Shown here: positions 27,970 to 42,067 of the stretch, piece by piece
Layout: each line of letters opens with the position of its first letter
Position numbering within the stretch: the stretch's first letter is position 1
Assembly (NCBI RefSeq): GCF_040412425.1
Contig: NC_089782.1
Location: 27,497,780-27,561,779, forward strand
Reading direction: 5' to 3'
Length of the DNA stretch: 64,000 nucleotides
DNA from: Macrobrachium rosenbergii
Taxonomy: Eukaryota > Arthropoda > Malacostraca > Decapoda > Palaemonidae
Program-made: the position numbers and the translations under genes
Notes under the pieces: model-generated
Told to the model about the DNA's origin: nothing
Database searches by the model: none
Seen by the model: only the letters and a program-made list of their open reading frames with translations

Positions 27970-28649
27970 CTACGGTTTAATAATAATGTTTCAGAAATAG
28001 ACGTCAGAAAAAATAATACGTACAGAAAAGAAATACCATCTTCAAGGTGAAAATTTTCCCATTTTTGTATGGGGTAAGCACGATGCCTTCTTTTTTTGAT
28101 TTGGCAACACCAGTTTTCAGTAACCTGGCTGTAATTATAAATAAATAATATAACATATTTAACATATAATAATAATAATAATGTACAAATGTAAGCCAAA
28201 ACCCCAAAGACTAAATTCCTCCAGCCAGATACATCGAAGAAACAAAAGACAAGAACGAAATGAAAGAAGAGATTTTCTTCTGATAATATTTCCAGCAGGG
28301 CGAAGAACTCCATTGGCAAGAGAGACTGGAATTCTGGAATCGGAAAATATTACCACTGGAACATTTCTGAGTCCTGAAGACTCTTAAGTCTTTTCAGAAT
28401 GTTTGTGGTATTCTGCATTCCTCAGTTAAGAAACAGTATTCTCTTCTCAAAGCCTGTTTTCGTTGGCTGCTTCTTCTAAAGTGTTTTAATTAAAGTGCTG
28501 ATATATAGCGAAGCGATGTTTCAGCAGTTCCTTCATTGTAAATTAAAGTAACTGATAGCTTCTCTTGAAATCGTGGCACTTAGGTGTAGCTTTTTTTTTT
28601 ACTTTAACGCAGCATTGGTTATCGTAATGTAATTTAAACGATAGAAGGC

Positions 28650-28654
<5 letters not shown>
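27970..28654. other. No gene seen
   Basis: Unique sequence with overlapping frames on both strands and no recognisable domain. Confidence 0.55.
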
Positions 28655-28723
<69 letters not shown>

Positions 28724-28744
28724 ATATGTAGATATGTATTATAT

Positions 28745-28809
<65 letters not shown>
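28655..28809. repeat. Two (AT)n arrays separated by a TGTGTATATG segment
   Basis: AT arrays at 28655-28717 and 28747-28809 have nearly equal length. Confidence 0.97.
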
Positions 28810-28813
<4 letters not shown>

Positions 28814-28935
28814 AAAAGATTTCCCTCTGATGATCAGTATTAGACCTTTCAAACATTCATCTCTGTAAACTTCAAACTTGTTAAAATTCACTTGCAGGGA
28901 ATTAAAAACCTTCCTAAAATATTATCCGTGCTAGC

Positions 28936-28961
28936 AGAGAGAGAGAGAGAGAGAGAGAGAA
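28936..28961. repeat. (GA)n microsatellite, short
   Basis: A GA tract of about 13 units. Confidence 0.95.
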
Positions 28962-29235
28962 TAAGGGTAATTCAAACTCGAATGACCCAAAAAATAAGTA
29001 GCTATAAAAGTTGGCGACGAATGAATGGCAGATCTCGTCAAAAGGATCTGCTGAGTCATCAAACATAAGTTAAGAATAATTTTTTTTTTTTTTGACACAG
29101 CAGGATGAGAGAATTTATCTTTGATATTGATAGTCCCTGTCAAGTAAAAAGGAAAAATGCCTCTTCCGTTTTCTAAAGATGCTCAATTGGTTGGTTTATC
29201 TCTTATTGATTTGATAAGAGAAAATACGAATTTCG

Positions 29236-29512
29236 CTCGCCCCTAAGGGGTTAGTGCCGTCAGTGCACCTCATGCAGTGCACTGTAGGCATTACTTAAGG
29301 TTCTGTGCAGCAACCCCTTTCGTTCCTTTTGCTGTACCTCCTTTCATATTCATTCCTTCCGTCTTACTTTCCACCCTCTCCTAACAATTGATTCATAGAG
29401 CAACTGCTTTGAGGTTTTCCTCCTGTTACACCTTTCAAGCTTTTACCGTCAATTTCCGTTTCAGCGCTGAATGACCTCATTGGTCCCAGTGCATTGGTCC
29501 CTATATTCAGTT
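29236..29512 (+). mobile_element. Family-3 dispersed repeat, copy 1
   Basis: This is one of three plus-strand copies (others at 54130 and 55236). Shared blocks in order: 'gtgcactgtaggcattactt', 'aaggttctgtgcagc', 'tttccaccctctc', 'gaggttttcctcctgttaca' and 'cagcgctgaatgacctcatt'. Non-coding; probably a retroposon remnant, class not determined. Confidence 0.82.
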
Positions 29513-30190
29513 CAACATGTATACTCAAATTTTACAAAATTAACCGTTGAAAGAGACAAGCAGAATACTATGCCATCCTTCATATGTTGCTCTATAATTA
29601 TATGAAAAAAATCTCTGAACAGATTTCCTTAATTTTATACCATTAAAATAATATAAACTGGAAAACTTATTTGTGAGATGTGACCTGTCAGAATGACTTG
29701 TAAATATGAAGTTACAATGAACTACTTCCCTCTCTCTCTCTCTGCCCCTCTCTCTTATCTACAAATAAATACACAGTCATAACATACATAAGCAAAGAAA
29801 CGAGAACGCTCATCAATACACACGCAATCACAAAACATTATTCAATGCAGACTTTCGGTATCCATATTTAAAACACTTCTGAGACTTCTCGCTGGCCATT
29901 GTTAGTGAAACTTGTATTCCAAAGATGACTCCTTTTGATGTGAAATGAGATTCCAGTTCTGATACATAAGGAATTACCGTCAGGTGAAGGGACGCAGATA
30001 AGAGCTTCTGAAAGGCTTTCTGTTGTTACCGAAGCCTTTCTTCTTTGATGGGGCTCGTCGGTCTCAACGCAGCGATATCTCGGTTTGAATTTCCCCTTTG
30101 GGAATGGCCTTATAAATATACTACAGTAAATACTTGTTACATTTAGTTCTCTGATAATCGTTTACTTTATCGCTTGTACGTATTTATGTC
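29513..30190. other. No gene seen
   Basis: Unique sequence with a short CT tract near 29729-29752. Confidence 0.6.

Positions 30191-31106
<916 letters not shown>

Positions 31107-31150
<44 letters not shown>
31107..31150. repeat. (CT)n microsatellite
   Basis: A pure CT array. Confidence 0.97.
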
Positions 31151-31153
<3 letters not shown>

Positions 31154-32374
31154 CACAAGCAACATAAAAACAGGGAAATTTAATGTTTGAATTTTTTCAT
31201 CGCCTTACAAATAACTATGAATTATTAATATTCTACCTGAGCATATTATGTTGATATCTTATTTTATTATATCATTTTAGCAAAACACACACACATACAA
31301 AAACTAAAACCTTGCTTACTGAATTTGGATAAGCAGGACACATAAGGATTGACAGTAAGATTGAACATAATATACTTAAAGTTTAATGCACAAAAATAAA
31401 ATGCGTTACTGAAAAGGCTTCAGTTGAAACATCAGTTCTCATGTCCACATTCAAATTTTTTGAATGAATATGAGTGTGTCTGCAAATGTCCATACCCAGA
31501 ATATTTATGTATATGCTTATCTGCGAAATAACCGCATAATTTTTTTTTTTTTTTTTTTTTGTAATCCAAAAGGACCATTTGCGTATTTGAATGGCAGCGG
31601 AGTGTTGGATATTACTGGAGCAATAAAGAAATGCCTTCAGTCTGTCTGAAAATAATTTTTTCTTAAAATAACTTTTGCACCTTTCATTCGTGAGCTGAAA
31701 TGCGTATTTTTGTATTTTATTTTATTTTGGGAAAGATCGCTGTCCCCTGAAGCAAAGTTACCTCTTTTGTTGGGGGATTAAGAAAAATTTTTCGTACGGT
31801 TTGGAATGAAACGGAATAAGGAAGTATACATTTTTTCAATATATTTTTTGTGCCATAATGATCTTATTTCGCATCGTTTCTAAAAATAATTTACTAAATA
31901 AACCCCTTCTCGCATCTTGATTTTCGTTTATGCTTCTTCCGTTCTATAAACTATAACGCATTTTTTGCGCTACCAGAATGGAAGCATATTAATAAAAAGA
32001 TCGTTGGATCACTTTATTTTTATCACTTTTATCAGTGACACCACCGGTGCTACCAACGTGGAACCAAATTCCGAAAAAAGCAAAAAATCGTGTCGGACCA
32101 GGCTGAGTAAACCACTTCCCCCTAAATTCTCTTTTTCCCGCCGCTCTTTCTCCGCTACTCTTTAAACCTTCTCTTTTTCATTTATCTCCTCTTAACAATT
32201 CTCTTTTAGCCCGAAACACGACTGGCCTCTGAAATGATGATGCTGTACGCAGTGCTTGCTTTGAAGTGCTTGCTGCTCTTGAGATTAGGTTATTGAGGTC
32301 TGCTCTTTTTTTTTTTTTTTTTTTTCAGAAGCCTGCTCTTTTTTATTCTTTTTCTCAGGATACCGATATTAGAG

Positions 32375-32375
<1 letters not shown>
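31151..32375. other. No gene seen; T runs near 31540 and 32308-32326
   Basis: Unique AT-rich sequence without recognisable repeats or coding frames. Confidence 0.55.
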
Positions 32376-32717
<342 letters not shown>

Positions 32718-32990
32718 ATTTTGTATATGCAGGCATGAGTTTACTGAAGAATCACCCAGTTACTGCTGGAGGGTTAGAGAACTTTGAACATAGGACATTT
32801 TTCTCCTTTTGGCTCGACACCTGGTGCTCGATTTTGTGGCTAAAAGAAAGTGAAAAAGAGAATCGAGTTTACATATGAGAGGGAACGATTCAGTGGCATT
32901 TTCTTTTGCCGAAGTGCAGGAGAAAAGACAGTTTTAGGATGATATTCATTTTGTTGAAACGGGTATGGAAATTAAAATATAGTATGCCAT

Positions 32991-33118
<128 letters not shown>

Positions 33119-33300
33119 ACAGTATGTATGTTTATGTTTGTATGCCACTGCTTTGCATTCCCAGTCTGTGCAGCTTTTTTCCACCTACCAACTAGAAATG
33201 TACCTTGAGTAAACATGAGTCATTTGATTTGTCATTTCCTAATTCATCTGTTATCAGAAACTCCTACCTGCACCTTCATCCGATATTTTCTTCATTTTTA

Positions 33301-33302
<2 letters not shown>

Positions 33303-33396
<94 letters not shown>

Positions 33397-33397
33397 G
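33303..33397. repeat. (AT)n microsatellite
   Basis: An AT array followed by GTGTGTGAG. Confidence 0.97.
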
Positions 33398-33399
33398 TG

Positions 33400-34474
33400 T
33401 GTGAGGATGTGCGTGTTCAGGTATAAAAGGCTTTCATGTGAATGGACAAATTTGTAATGAAGCTTAGATAGTTCGATCTAATTAGCGCCTGAAAGATTAT
33501 ATTGGTAATTAGGATATATTCCATTTGGTGGTGGCCAAATTCCAATTATAATTCGCCCATGATCACGGCAATATAACGCCCTCTGTATTTACGTATTAGA
33601 TTAGTTTTGCCATATATTCTCTGTAACATGAAATCGTAGATGAAAATAATGGAATCATTGTTGAAATGAAATTTGTTCACATTTTAGAAGTCTACAATTT
33701 CTGATACTTGTTTTAGGTTTATATTAAATTGCCGACATTGATTTAAGTTTAATAGAAAGTTCTTGTATCTTAATTAAAGTTTGAGTTTGGTTTATCTCAA
33801 ATCTGCGAACTTAAATTTCCGTTTAATTCAAAGAGACGAGTTTTCCTTTCCGTTTATTATACGAGTTATTTTAGTTTCCTAAGTTCAATTAACTACTCTC
33901 TAATTCATAACTCTTTTGTCACAACTGCTGTCAAGCTTTTTGTTTAGGCATTCATTTTCTGGTACACGAATAAGCTCTAAGAAAATTAAACAACCCAGCT
34001 ACCCGTGTCTAATGCGTCTTTTAACTGCTTAAACAAGTGAAGGCTGAAAAATTGTTTGCTTGAAGAACCAGCACAGTCTGCTTGCTCATTCATTCTCTTC
34101 ACAGGATTTCCATTAACAACGAGAAACAAGAAGCTCCATTTTTATGTAGACTGCGTTCTTTTGTCAGTAGTTGGTAGTTCTCCTTCCCCTCCAGATTCAT
34201 GAATAATGCAACATTCGTTCTCACTTCAGATGAAACCTACTTAAAAGTTTAAATACGCATCACTTCACTCACGCTAATTGTTTTTTTTTTTTATTTCCTT
34301 TTCATTCTCTAATTCTCCATTCATATTACGTTTTTAATTTTTCAGCATTTTTATTTGACTCATCCAGCAACTCTCTTAAAAGGAAACTTGTTTCATTTTA
34401 TTTTATCTTGTCTGCACAATGTCAGGAGAGTTACTACACCACATCTGGGAATTTAATTGCGACTTACTAATCAG

Positions 34475-34476
<2 letters not shown>
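33400..34476. other. No gene seen
   Basis: About 1.1 kb of AT-rich unique sequence. No recognised repeat or coding frame. Confidence 0.6.
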
Positions 34477-34514
<38 letters not shown>

Positions 34515-34528
34515 AATCTCTCTCTCTC
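34477..34528. repeat. (CT)n microsatellite
   Basis: A CT array interrupted by TTTAAT. Confidence 0.96.
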
Positions 34529-34556
34529 ATTTTTGGAAGAGTTGATTCACATTCAG

Positions 34557-34687
34557 CAGTTCGACTCCGGCCTGCCATAATTAGAGGAATTTATTTCATG
34601 GAAAGTCATTTCTCGGTATAATGTGGTTCGGATTCCACAAACTTGTTTGCATAACCAGTGTTCTTCTTCAATTTCGGGCCAGCCCTT
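34557..34687 (+). mobile_element. Decayed SINE fragment
   Basis: 'agttcgactccgg', 'attagaggaatttatttc', 'gtggttcggattccacaa' and 'tcgggccagccct' occur in the order found in the intact SINE, with large internal deletions. A pyrimidine-rich tract with CT runs follows it (34688-34733). Confidence 0.8.
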
Positions 34688-34733
34688 CTTTCTTTTCTCT
34701 CTTTCTCTCCTTCTCTCTCTCTCTCTCTCTCTC

Positions 34734-35249
34734 TTGACTTATTTTTTGAAAGAATAGTGGAACTTTTGTATATTTCGAGACCTGGTTAATTGCTTATTCG
34801 GAAGTTACAAATTAACCACAAAATACAGAGATTACCATTACGTCTTATCTGCATTCAAAGACCAGTTTGCATTGACAAACTTCTCATTAATTCACTGCTA
34901 TGTGTACTGAAAGTTTTGTGAATTAAATCATCGTTTGGTTTTATACTGACTTATCCCAAAAAACTCCGCTGTGAAGGATATTACTACAAGCAGCCACCCA
35001 ACTAATAAAGTTAATTGTGGGCAATTTAAACTTTTACTCTAATTATCAAGTTAATTTCGACAACGCTTTGCAAGGCTTCAAAATAGTTGCTTTAGAATTA
35101 ACGCTCTAAAATTATCGTCCCCTCTTCAGCGTCTAAAATTAGGGATTTTGTGCATCGCCCCTTTGGTAACGCTTATTCAGATGTAAAGTTTCTTTTGTTA
35201 ATGTAGACTACTCAGCTGCCTGAGTATCTTTTGCATTTATATTTGAATA
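34734..35249. other. No gene seen
   Basis: AT-rich unique sequence. Confidence 0.6.
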
Positions 35250-35250
35250 A

Positions 35251-35312
<62 letters not shown>

Positions 35313-35452
35313 AACTGTAATTCATACTCATATGATACAGTACCTATGTATCATGAGGTTAAAGGATGGCTCAGTAAGAATAATAATAATAATGAAACCA
35401 TAAGTCAAATTTATTTGCTTTATACGTACTTTAAAATTAAGGTGTATTTTAT

Positions 35453-35529
<77 letters not shown>

Positions 35530-35629
35530 CGCAATCAGATATTCATGAAAAATTTTTATATAAAACTTCAGTTCAACACTTAGAAGTATTTCCATCTCTT
35601 AGTCATTCATATTATAATAATAATAATAA

Positions 35630-35685
<56 letters not shown>
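35250..35685. repeat. Three (AAT)n microsatellites in 440 bp
   Basis: AAT arrays at 35250-35310, 35457-35528 and 35623-35685, plus a short one at 35379-35393, separated by about 100-150 bp of AT-rich sequence. The poly-N and poly-I frames are artefacts. Confidence 0.97.
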
Positions 35686-35688
<3 letters not shown>

Positions 35689-36410
35689 CTCAGTTTTATG
35701 AGGCAAAATATTGTTGAAAAAATGTTTTTGAAAAAATTGCTTTCTTCCAATTTTTCCAAATAAATTTGACTGCAACAGTATTTTCTGAGGTAATAACTAG
35801 ACCAATTTCCCCTCTTGATGAATAAATACGACCTCCTGTTGCTTCTAAAATTCGCCCTCGACTGACGCTCCAGTCCGAAATGATTGAAATATGAAGTTTT
35901 AATTAACCGGACGATAATTTGCAAGAGCATTTGCAGATCAGAATTACCGGACGTGTTGAAAATGCGTCTGAAAATTTATTTCGATTCATCATAAGCTCCA
36001 GGTATGTGGGAGTGGGGTAATTAATCTGGGAATTTTCTGGTTTTTTGAATGGCCTAACGTGGTTATAGCTGTAATGATTTGTAATGGTTTAATGCGAAGG
36101 CTCGGGGTTTGGTTTAAAAGGTGATGTAGTTCTCTTGACTGGAATTCAAGAGGAAATATTTTTGTAATCGTGGTATCCTTAGTTCCGTATGTAAATATTC
36201 AGAGTTTGTTATGTTAGTATAAATATATATGATTACATTATCTTTGGTGCATCACTATATTGTGACCGGAAATAATGAGAAAAAAGCCACAGTAATGTAA
36301 ATGAGAGGCTGTATTATTTTTAACCCTTTTTTGTGCTTTGAAAAATGCAAAAAAGTGTAAAAAAATACCGTAGAGGTCTGATTGCTTAGATGTGTATCCA
36401 TAGAGTACAC
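35686..36410. other. No gene seen
   Basis: Unique AT-rich sequence. Confidence 0.6.
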
Positions 36411-36416
36411 ACACAA

Positions 36417-36502
<86 letters not shown>
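36411..36502. repeat. (AC)n then (AT)n array
   Basis: An AC tract leads into a pure AT tract (36431-36502), followed by ATTTTATATATATATGTGTGTG. Confidence 0.97.
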
Positions 36503-36505
<3 letters not shown>

Positions 36506-36954
36506 ATATATATATGTGTGTGTGTAAGTGTGTGCGCGCGTGTACGTGCGAGCTTGTACACCTGTGTGCTTGAATGTGCTTTTAGCATGCATATATTCAC
36601 ATACGTATTTACTGAAAGATCACGCAGTGATTGCGAGAGGATTGTGGAGATTTGTGAACAAAGGGGAGAGAGCTTTTTTATTTCATTTTTCCGAAAGTCC
36701 CAAATAGCGACATATATTTTTAATACGTGGTACCGAACTTGTATCGAAAAAAAAAGTCCTTTTTCTAGGAAAATGTTTTTGTGTTTTACCATTCAGTGGA
36801 AATAAATCATCGGGAATTTCTTTATGAGCATTCATTTGGTCCAACGCGAGTGAATGGAGAGCAGTTCTGTGCTTGACCTGACCTCCTTTGTTTTGTCTTA
36901 CTTCTTTTATTTTTATTATTATTTTATTTACCCTTCTCCTCTCTCCCATTTTTG

Positions 36955-37130
36955 ACGTTGTCGCGATAGAAAGGCATAGCCTTCCGGTTCTCAGCAAGTC
37001 CCCCAAATGGTGAGGTTGCCAGCCCTACACCCATTTTCTTATCCCATTTACAGCAGGGTTTACTAGTGGGCTGTAGACCGGAGTGACCCACAGACTTATC
37101 AAACGTGGGATGAGCACTGTACAACTCTTC
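36955..37130 (+). repeat. Possible family-4 dispersed repeat, copy 1
   Basis: 'aaatggtgaggttgccagcc' followed by 'ctacaccca' resembles 'agcgatgaggttgctagtcc' followed by 'cacgccc' at 52450. Minus-strand translations share G-V-G-L-A-T-S. Similarity outside this core is weak, so the boundaries are rough. Confidence 0.4.
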
Positions 37131-37282
37131 CAAGGTGCTCGCTTTGGCTAATTAAGTCTTCCAAAATGAGGCAAAAAGGTTATCATATTGCAATGCCATC
37201 CCTGTCCCGCGTATATGAATATTGATGCATTGTAAATGTTCAGATTGGTAGAAACACACTTACACACACGAGCATACATTAC

Positions 37283-37502
<220 letters not shown>

Positions 37503-37505
<3 letters not shown>

Positions 37506-38188
37506 CACACACACACATTATGTAGTATTAATTACAGATTTAATCACCACCCGCTACAGTAAATCAATAAAACAGATGCAATCCATGAATGTCATATCAC
37601 CTCCCAGGATTCCATTTAAGGTTTCTCTACAATGCAACACAAGTGTGCTGCTGCATGTATGTGTATGACGCCCTCATTAATACAAGTGGAACTGTCAACC
37701 ATTCACAATTAATTTTATGGCTTCGTTCAGGATTTTATTTTTTCCAACAGCAAATGTAAACATTCTTGTGACTTTCGAATATTCAAATAACCTTTTTGGA
37801 TAACATTTTTTTTTGCGAGGAGATATTTCGTCATTGAATAAATGTAGCAATTTGTCGGATGATCGTAATACATATATTTGTTTTTGGAAACTGGGGTTTA
37901 CACGTGGGAATTATTGCTTTAAAGAATCTTTATTTTGTCAAAAAAAATTTTTTTTTTTTTTTTTTTTTTGCAGAAAATGTTAAAAGTCGCAGAAAAAAGT
38001 AATACAGATACTCTCTGTTCATAAACACACATACGTTTGAATAAATGCTGATAGGAGATATTAGGAGCCCTCAAAATAGGAATATAATTATACAATATAG
38101 TAAGGCGTATATTTTTTTAGCAGAAAAATTCAACAGAGCGCTGAAGTTCAAATATGCAAATTGTTCTCTGTGAACGTCAAAACACCTA
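37503..38188. other. No gene seen; T run near 37947-37970
   Basis: AT-rich unique sequence. Confidence 0.6.
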
Positions 38189-38222
38189 TGTATGTGTATG
38201 TATGTATGTATGTATGTATATA

Positions 38223-38284
<62 letters not shown>

Positions 38285-38293
38285 CATACATAC

Positions 38294-38368
<75 letters not shown>

Positions 38369-38396
38369 TACATACATACATACATACATACATACA
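38189..38396. repeat. Compound (TATG)n/(AT)n/(CATA)n array
   Basis: TATG units, then AT tracts with embedded CATA blocks, ending in (CATA)n at about 38369-38396. The TATG start and CATA end are complementary, making the whole block loosely palindromic. Confidence 0.96.
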
Positions 38397-39050
38397 CTGA
38401 CTGTTGTAAAGAAGCTAATGATGGAAATGTATAAGAAGAAAAGGAGGAAGAATGAGAAGAAAAAATAAGGAAAATTGGAACTGAACTGACTTGTCAGAAA
38501 GCTGATGAAGATAAGGGATAAGAAGTGAGGAACAACTGAAAGAAAAAAATGAAAAATAGAAACTTGATTGAACGTAGTAAGGAACTGATAACGATCGGGA
38601 ATAAGAAGAAAGATAGGAAAGCCAAGAAGCAGAGAAGGAGAGAAAAAGGACTTTATTGGCTGCTGTAAGGATTTTATTTTGACATCAGTAAACAGACCTG
38701 ACAGGATACGAAGGAGCCACGGCCATAACAGAGGCAGTCGAGCCGACCGTTATCATTCCCTGTCAGAAGCAAATCATGATAATCCTTCTCCTCCCCAAAG
38801 ACTCCATTTTTCTTCTCCCTTCCTTGCTCTCTTAGGCGGTTGGGAAGAGAGTTAGGTATCCCTAAGAGAACTTATTTCTTTTTATGTATGGAAAAAGAGG
38901 AAGAGGTGGAATCACTTAGATAAAGGGGAAAAAGATATTCCAGTGTTGCCAGTTCAAATGCAGACATAAGGGAAAGATAATTATCTAAATTCAATTTTAA
39001 TTAATGAAGCAAAAATTAAACTGTATTTAAAACCTTTTTAAAATCATTAT
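38397..39050. other. No gene seen; purine-rich to 38660
   Basis: An A/G-rich stretch (about 38400-38660) precedes ordinary AT-rich sequence. Confidence 0.6.
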
Positions 39051-39102
39051 GCATGTATTCAGAATCGATATATACACAGGTATACATACATATACATAAA
39101 TT

Positions 39103-39214
<112 letters not shown>

Positions 39215-39274
39215 TTGATATATATAACAAGTATATATTAATACATATATATATATAACATGATATCATCCATG

Positions 39275-39860
39275 AGACAAACCATCTTCATATTTTCCAG
39301 ACATTTAAACCCTTTAAACTTCTCTCTAGTCAGCATTTTACATACCCTACAGGCAAGACGAAGAATAATAATGAGAATGATGTAATCCATCCACAGTTTA
39401 GTAGTCTCAATACAACAAGGTTGTGATGAAAATAAATCTCCTTTATGTTTCACAAATCTTAGAAATAAAAAATTTGGCGCTTCGTGATTTAAAAATGAAT
39501 GAAAGGAAAATAAGATGAAACAAACCATCTTACACTCTTCATTTTCCCAGAAATATTTAAGCCCTTTAAACTTCTCTCTTGAGTCAGGATTTAACAAAGT
39601 CCCTCTCGATGTTGAAGTAAGTCGAAGAATAATGAGGAATGATGTGAATTCATCCACAGTTTAGTCTCAGTACATTCAAAATTATCATGAAAATAAATCC
39701 CCTTTATGTTCCAGAAAATCTTAGAACCCGAAATCAAAGTTCATTTGACGCTTTGTGATTTAAAGTATGAATGAAAGGAAAATAAGACGAAGCTCAATAT
39801 TATAATAATAATAATATACGCTTCTTCATTTTCCCAGAGGCATTGAAGGGCTGAGTCTGT
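39275..39860 (+). repeat. Tandem duplication, ~250-bp unit, two copies plus a partial third
   Basis: Unit 1 (about 39275-39518) and unit 2 (about 39519-39798) share in order 'acaaaccatctt', 'ccctttaaacttctctct', 'cgaagaataatgag', 'catccacagtttag', 'aaataaatc.cctttatgtt' and 'tgaatgaaaggaaaataaga'. A third start, 'cttcttcattttcccagag', is at 39820. Copies differ by substitutions and indels. Non-coding. Confidence 0.88.
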
Positions 39861-40004
39861 ATCACAAGTTATTCATGTCTATAATGCAGTGTCATCATCT
39901 TCAAACTAGTAGGTACAGACAACAAAAGGAAGAATTAAGAAACAGAAAGAGTAAAAGACAGACAACGACTTGAACTTCTGTTTCTGTCTGTCAGAATTCT
40001 TCAC

Positions 40005-40226
40005 AAGGACAAGAGAATCACTATTAGCTTTGTCAGATATTCTCTGTACACAAGAGACAGACAATAGAATCATTCTATTAGCTTTGTCAGATATTCTCTG
40101 TATCACAAGAGACAGACAAGAGAATCATTCTATTAACTTTGTCAGATATTCTCTGTATCACAAGAGACAGACAAGAGAATCGTTCTGTTAGCTTTGTCAG
40201 ATATTCTTTCTGTTTCACAAGAGACA
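40005..40226 (+). repeat. 55-bp minisatellite, four copies
   Basis: The unit contains 'agagaatcattctattagct', 'ttgtcagatattctctgt' and 'atcacaagagacagac'. Copies start near 40008, 40060, 40115 and 40170; the first is 52 bp and the others 55 bp. There are no unique spacers, so it is not CRISPR-like. Confidence 0.93.
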
Positions 40227-40867
<641 letters not shown>

Positions 40868-40927
40868 ATGATTAGGAAAGGTCGCATGACTTATATAACA
40901 CACACACAACACACAGCACACACACAC

Positions 40928-41022
<95 letters not shown>

Positions 41023-41056
41023 GTATTATATAAGTCATGCGACATTTCCTAATCAT
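40868..41056. repeat. 30-bp inverted repeat flanking AC and AT arrays
   Basis: The left arm at 40868-40897 starts ATGATTAGGAAA and ends CGCATGACTTATATA. The right arm at 41027-41056 is its reverse complement with one mismatch. Between them lie an ACACAC patch and a pure AT array (40931-41021). With the self-complementary AT core the whole 189 bp can fold back. Confidence 0.95.
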
Positions 41057-41645
41057 AACTGGCTGGATAATATCCATTGTTACTCGGTGGTAAAATGGGA
41101 ACATGAATCCCTAATAGTGAAAAATATTTTTTTGTATAGAAATCAGCTTTCAATCATTATATGCAAATCAAAGACAATATTTGCATATAATAAGGCTACT
41201 AATACCGTTTCTGCGTCTAGAACCGTTACTGCTTCTAATTAAAAGTTAAGTATACCTATTTTACAGCAATATCTCCTAGATGATAAATAATATCGATTTT
41301 TTAGATACCTAAAGTCTTTTGAAAAGTTTCAATGCAGATTTCAGCTGCAATATCCGAAGTCCCGTTTCCAAACCATCGAATGCAATCGTTCAACAATGGC
41401 GCCGCATTGCGACGGGACATCCGAGCCCTAATGTCGAATTTTGGATCGGGAAACTATTAAGTCGTACGTTCACCAAATTCCCAATAGCAATTGCGTTACC
41501 TTAATTTTAGAATGGATAACGAAATGGGTATATTTAAAGCAAAGTACTACAGTAAGCGTATTTTTTTCTTAGAGACCTTTTAAATCCGTTGCATTAAAAA
41601 GATCAGTTGTAGAATTTAAAGATTTGATCTCCAAGTTACATTGAC
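41057..41645. other. No gene seen
   Basis: Unique sequence without recognised repeats. Confidence 0.6.
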
Positions 41646-41647
41646 AG

Positions 41648-41938
41648 TTGTAGGGATAGTCCTCTGGGAGTCCCTCAGAGGTCCTTCAGAAGTCCTTCAA
41701 AAGTCCCTCACAAAATCCCTCAAATGCCCCTGAAAAGTCCATTAAAACTCAAAGGTCCTTCAAAAGCCCCTCAAAGGTCCGTTAAAAGTCCTTCAAATGT
41801 CACCCAAAAGTCCCTTTAGTCCCTCAGAGGTCCTGCAAAAAAGTCTTTCAAAAGTCCCTCAAAAAGGTCCCTTCAAAGTCCCTTAAAATTTCAGCAATAT
41901 GATCCCTTAAAAGTCCCTAAAAGTCCCAGGCCTTCCGA
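41648..41938 (+). repeat. Degenerate ~11-12-bp minisatellite (AAAAGTCCCTC type)
   Basis: More than 20 variants of 'aaaagtccctc', 'aggtccttc' and 'aaatcccctc' follow each other with irregular spacing. No frame stays open across it. Confidence 0.92.
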
Positions 41939-41988
41939 GTAGACCCCCTTAGAAGTTAAAATGTCATGCCACAAAAGCACACTAGTTC

Positions 41989-41994
<6 letters not shown>

Positions 41995-42064
<70 letters not shown>
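41995..42064. repeat. (GA)n microsatellite
   Basis: A pure GA array, the last large microsatellite before an ~8-kb stretch with almost none. Confidence 0.98.

Positions 42065-42067
<3 letters not shown>

Noticed and set aside
35346..35717. Poly-asparagine and poly-isoleucine frame
   Set aside because: It is produced by (AAT)n arrays.
40005..40226. CRISPR-like regular repeats
   Set aside because: Units are contiguous with no unique spacers, and the sequence is eukaryotic.
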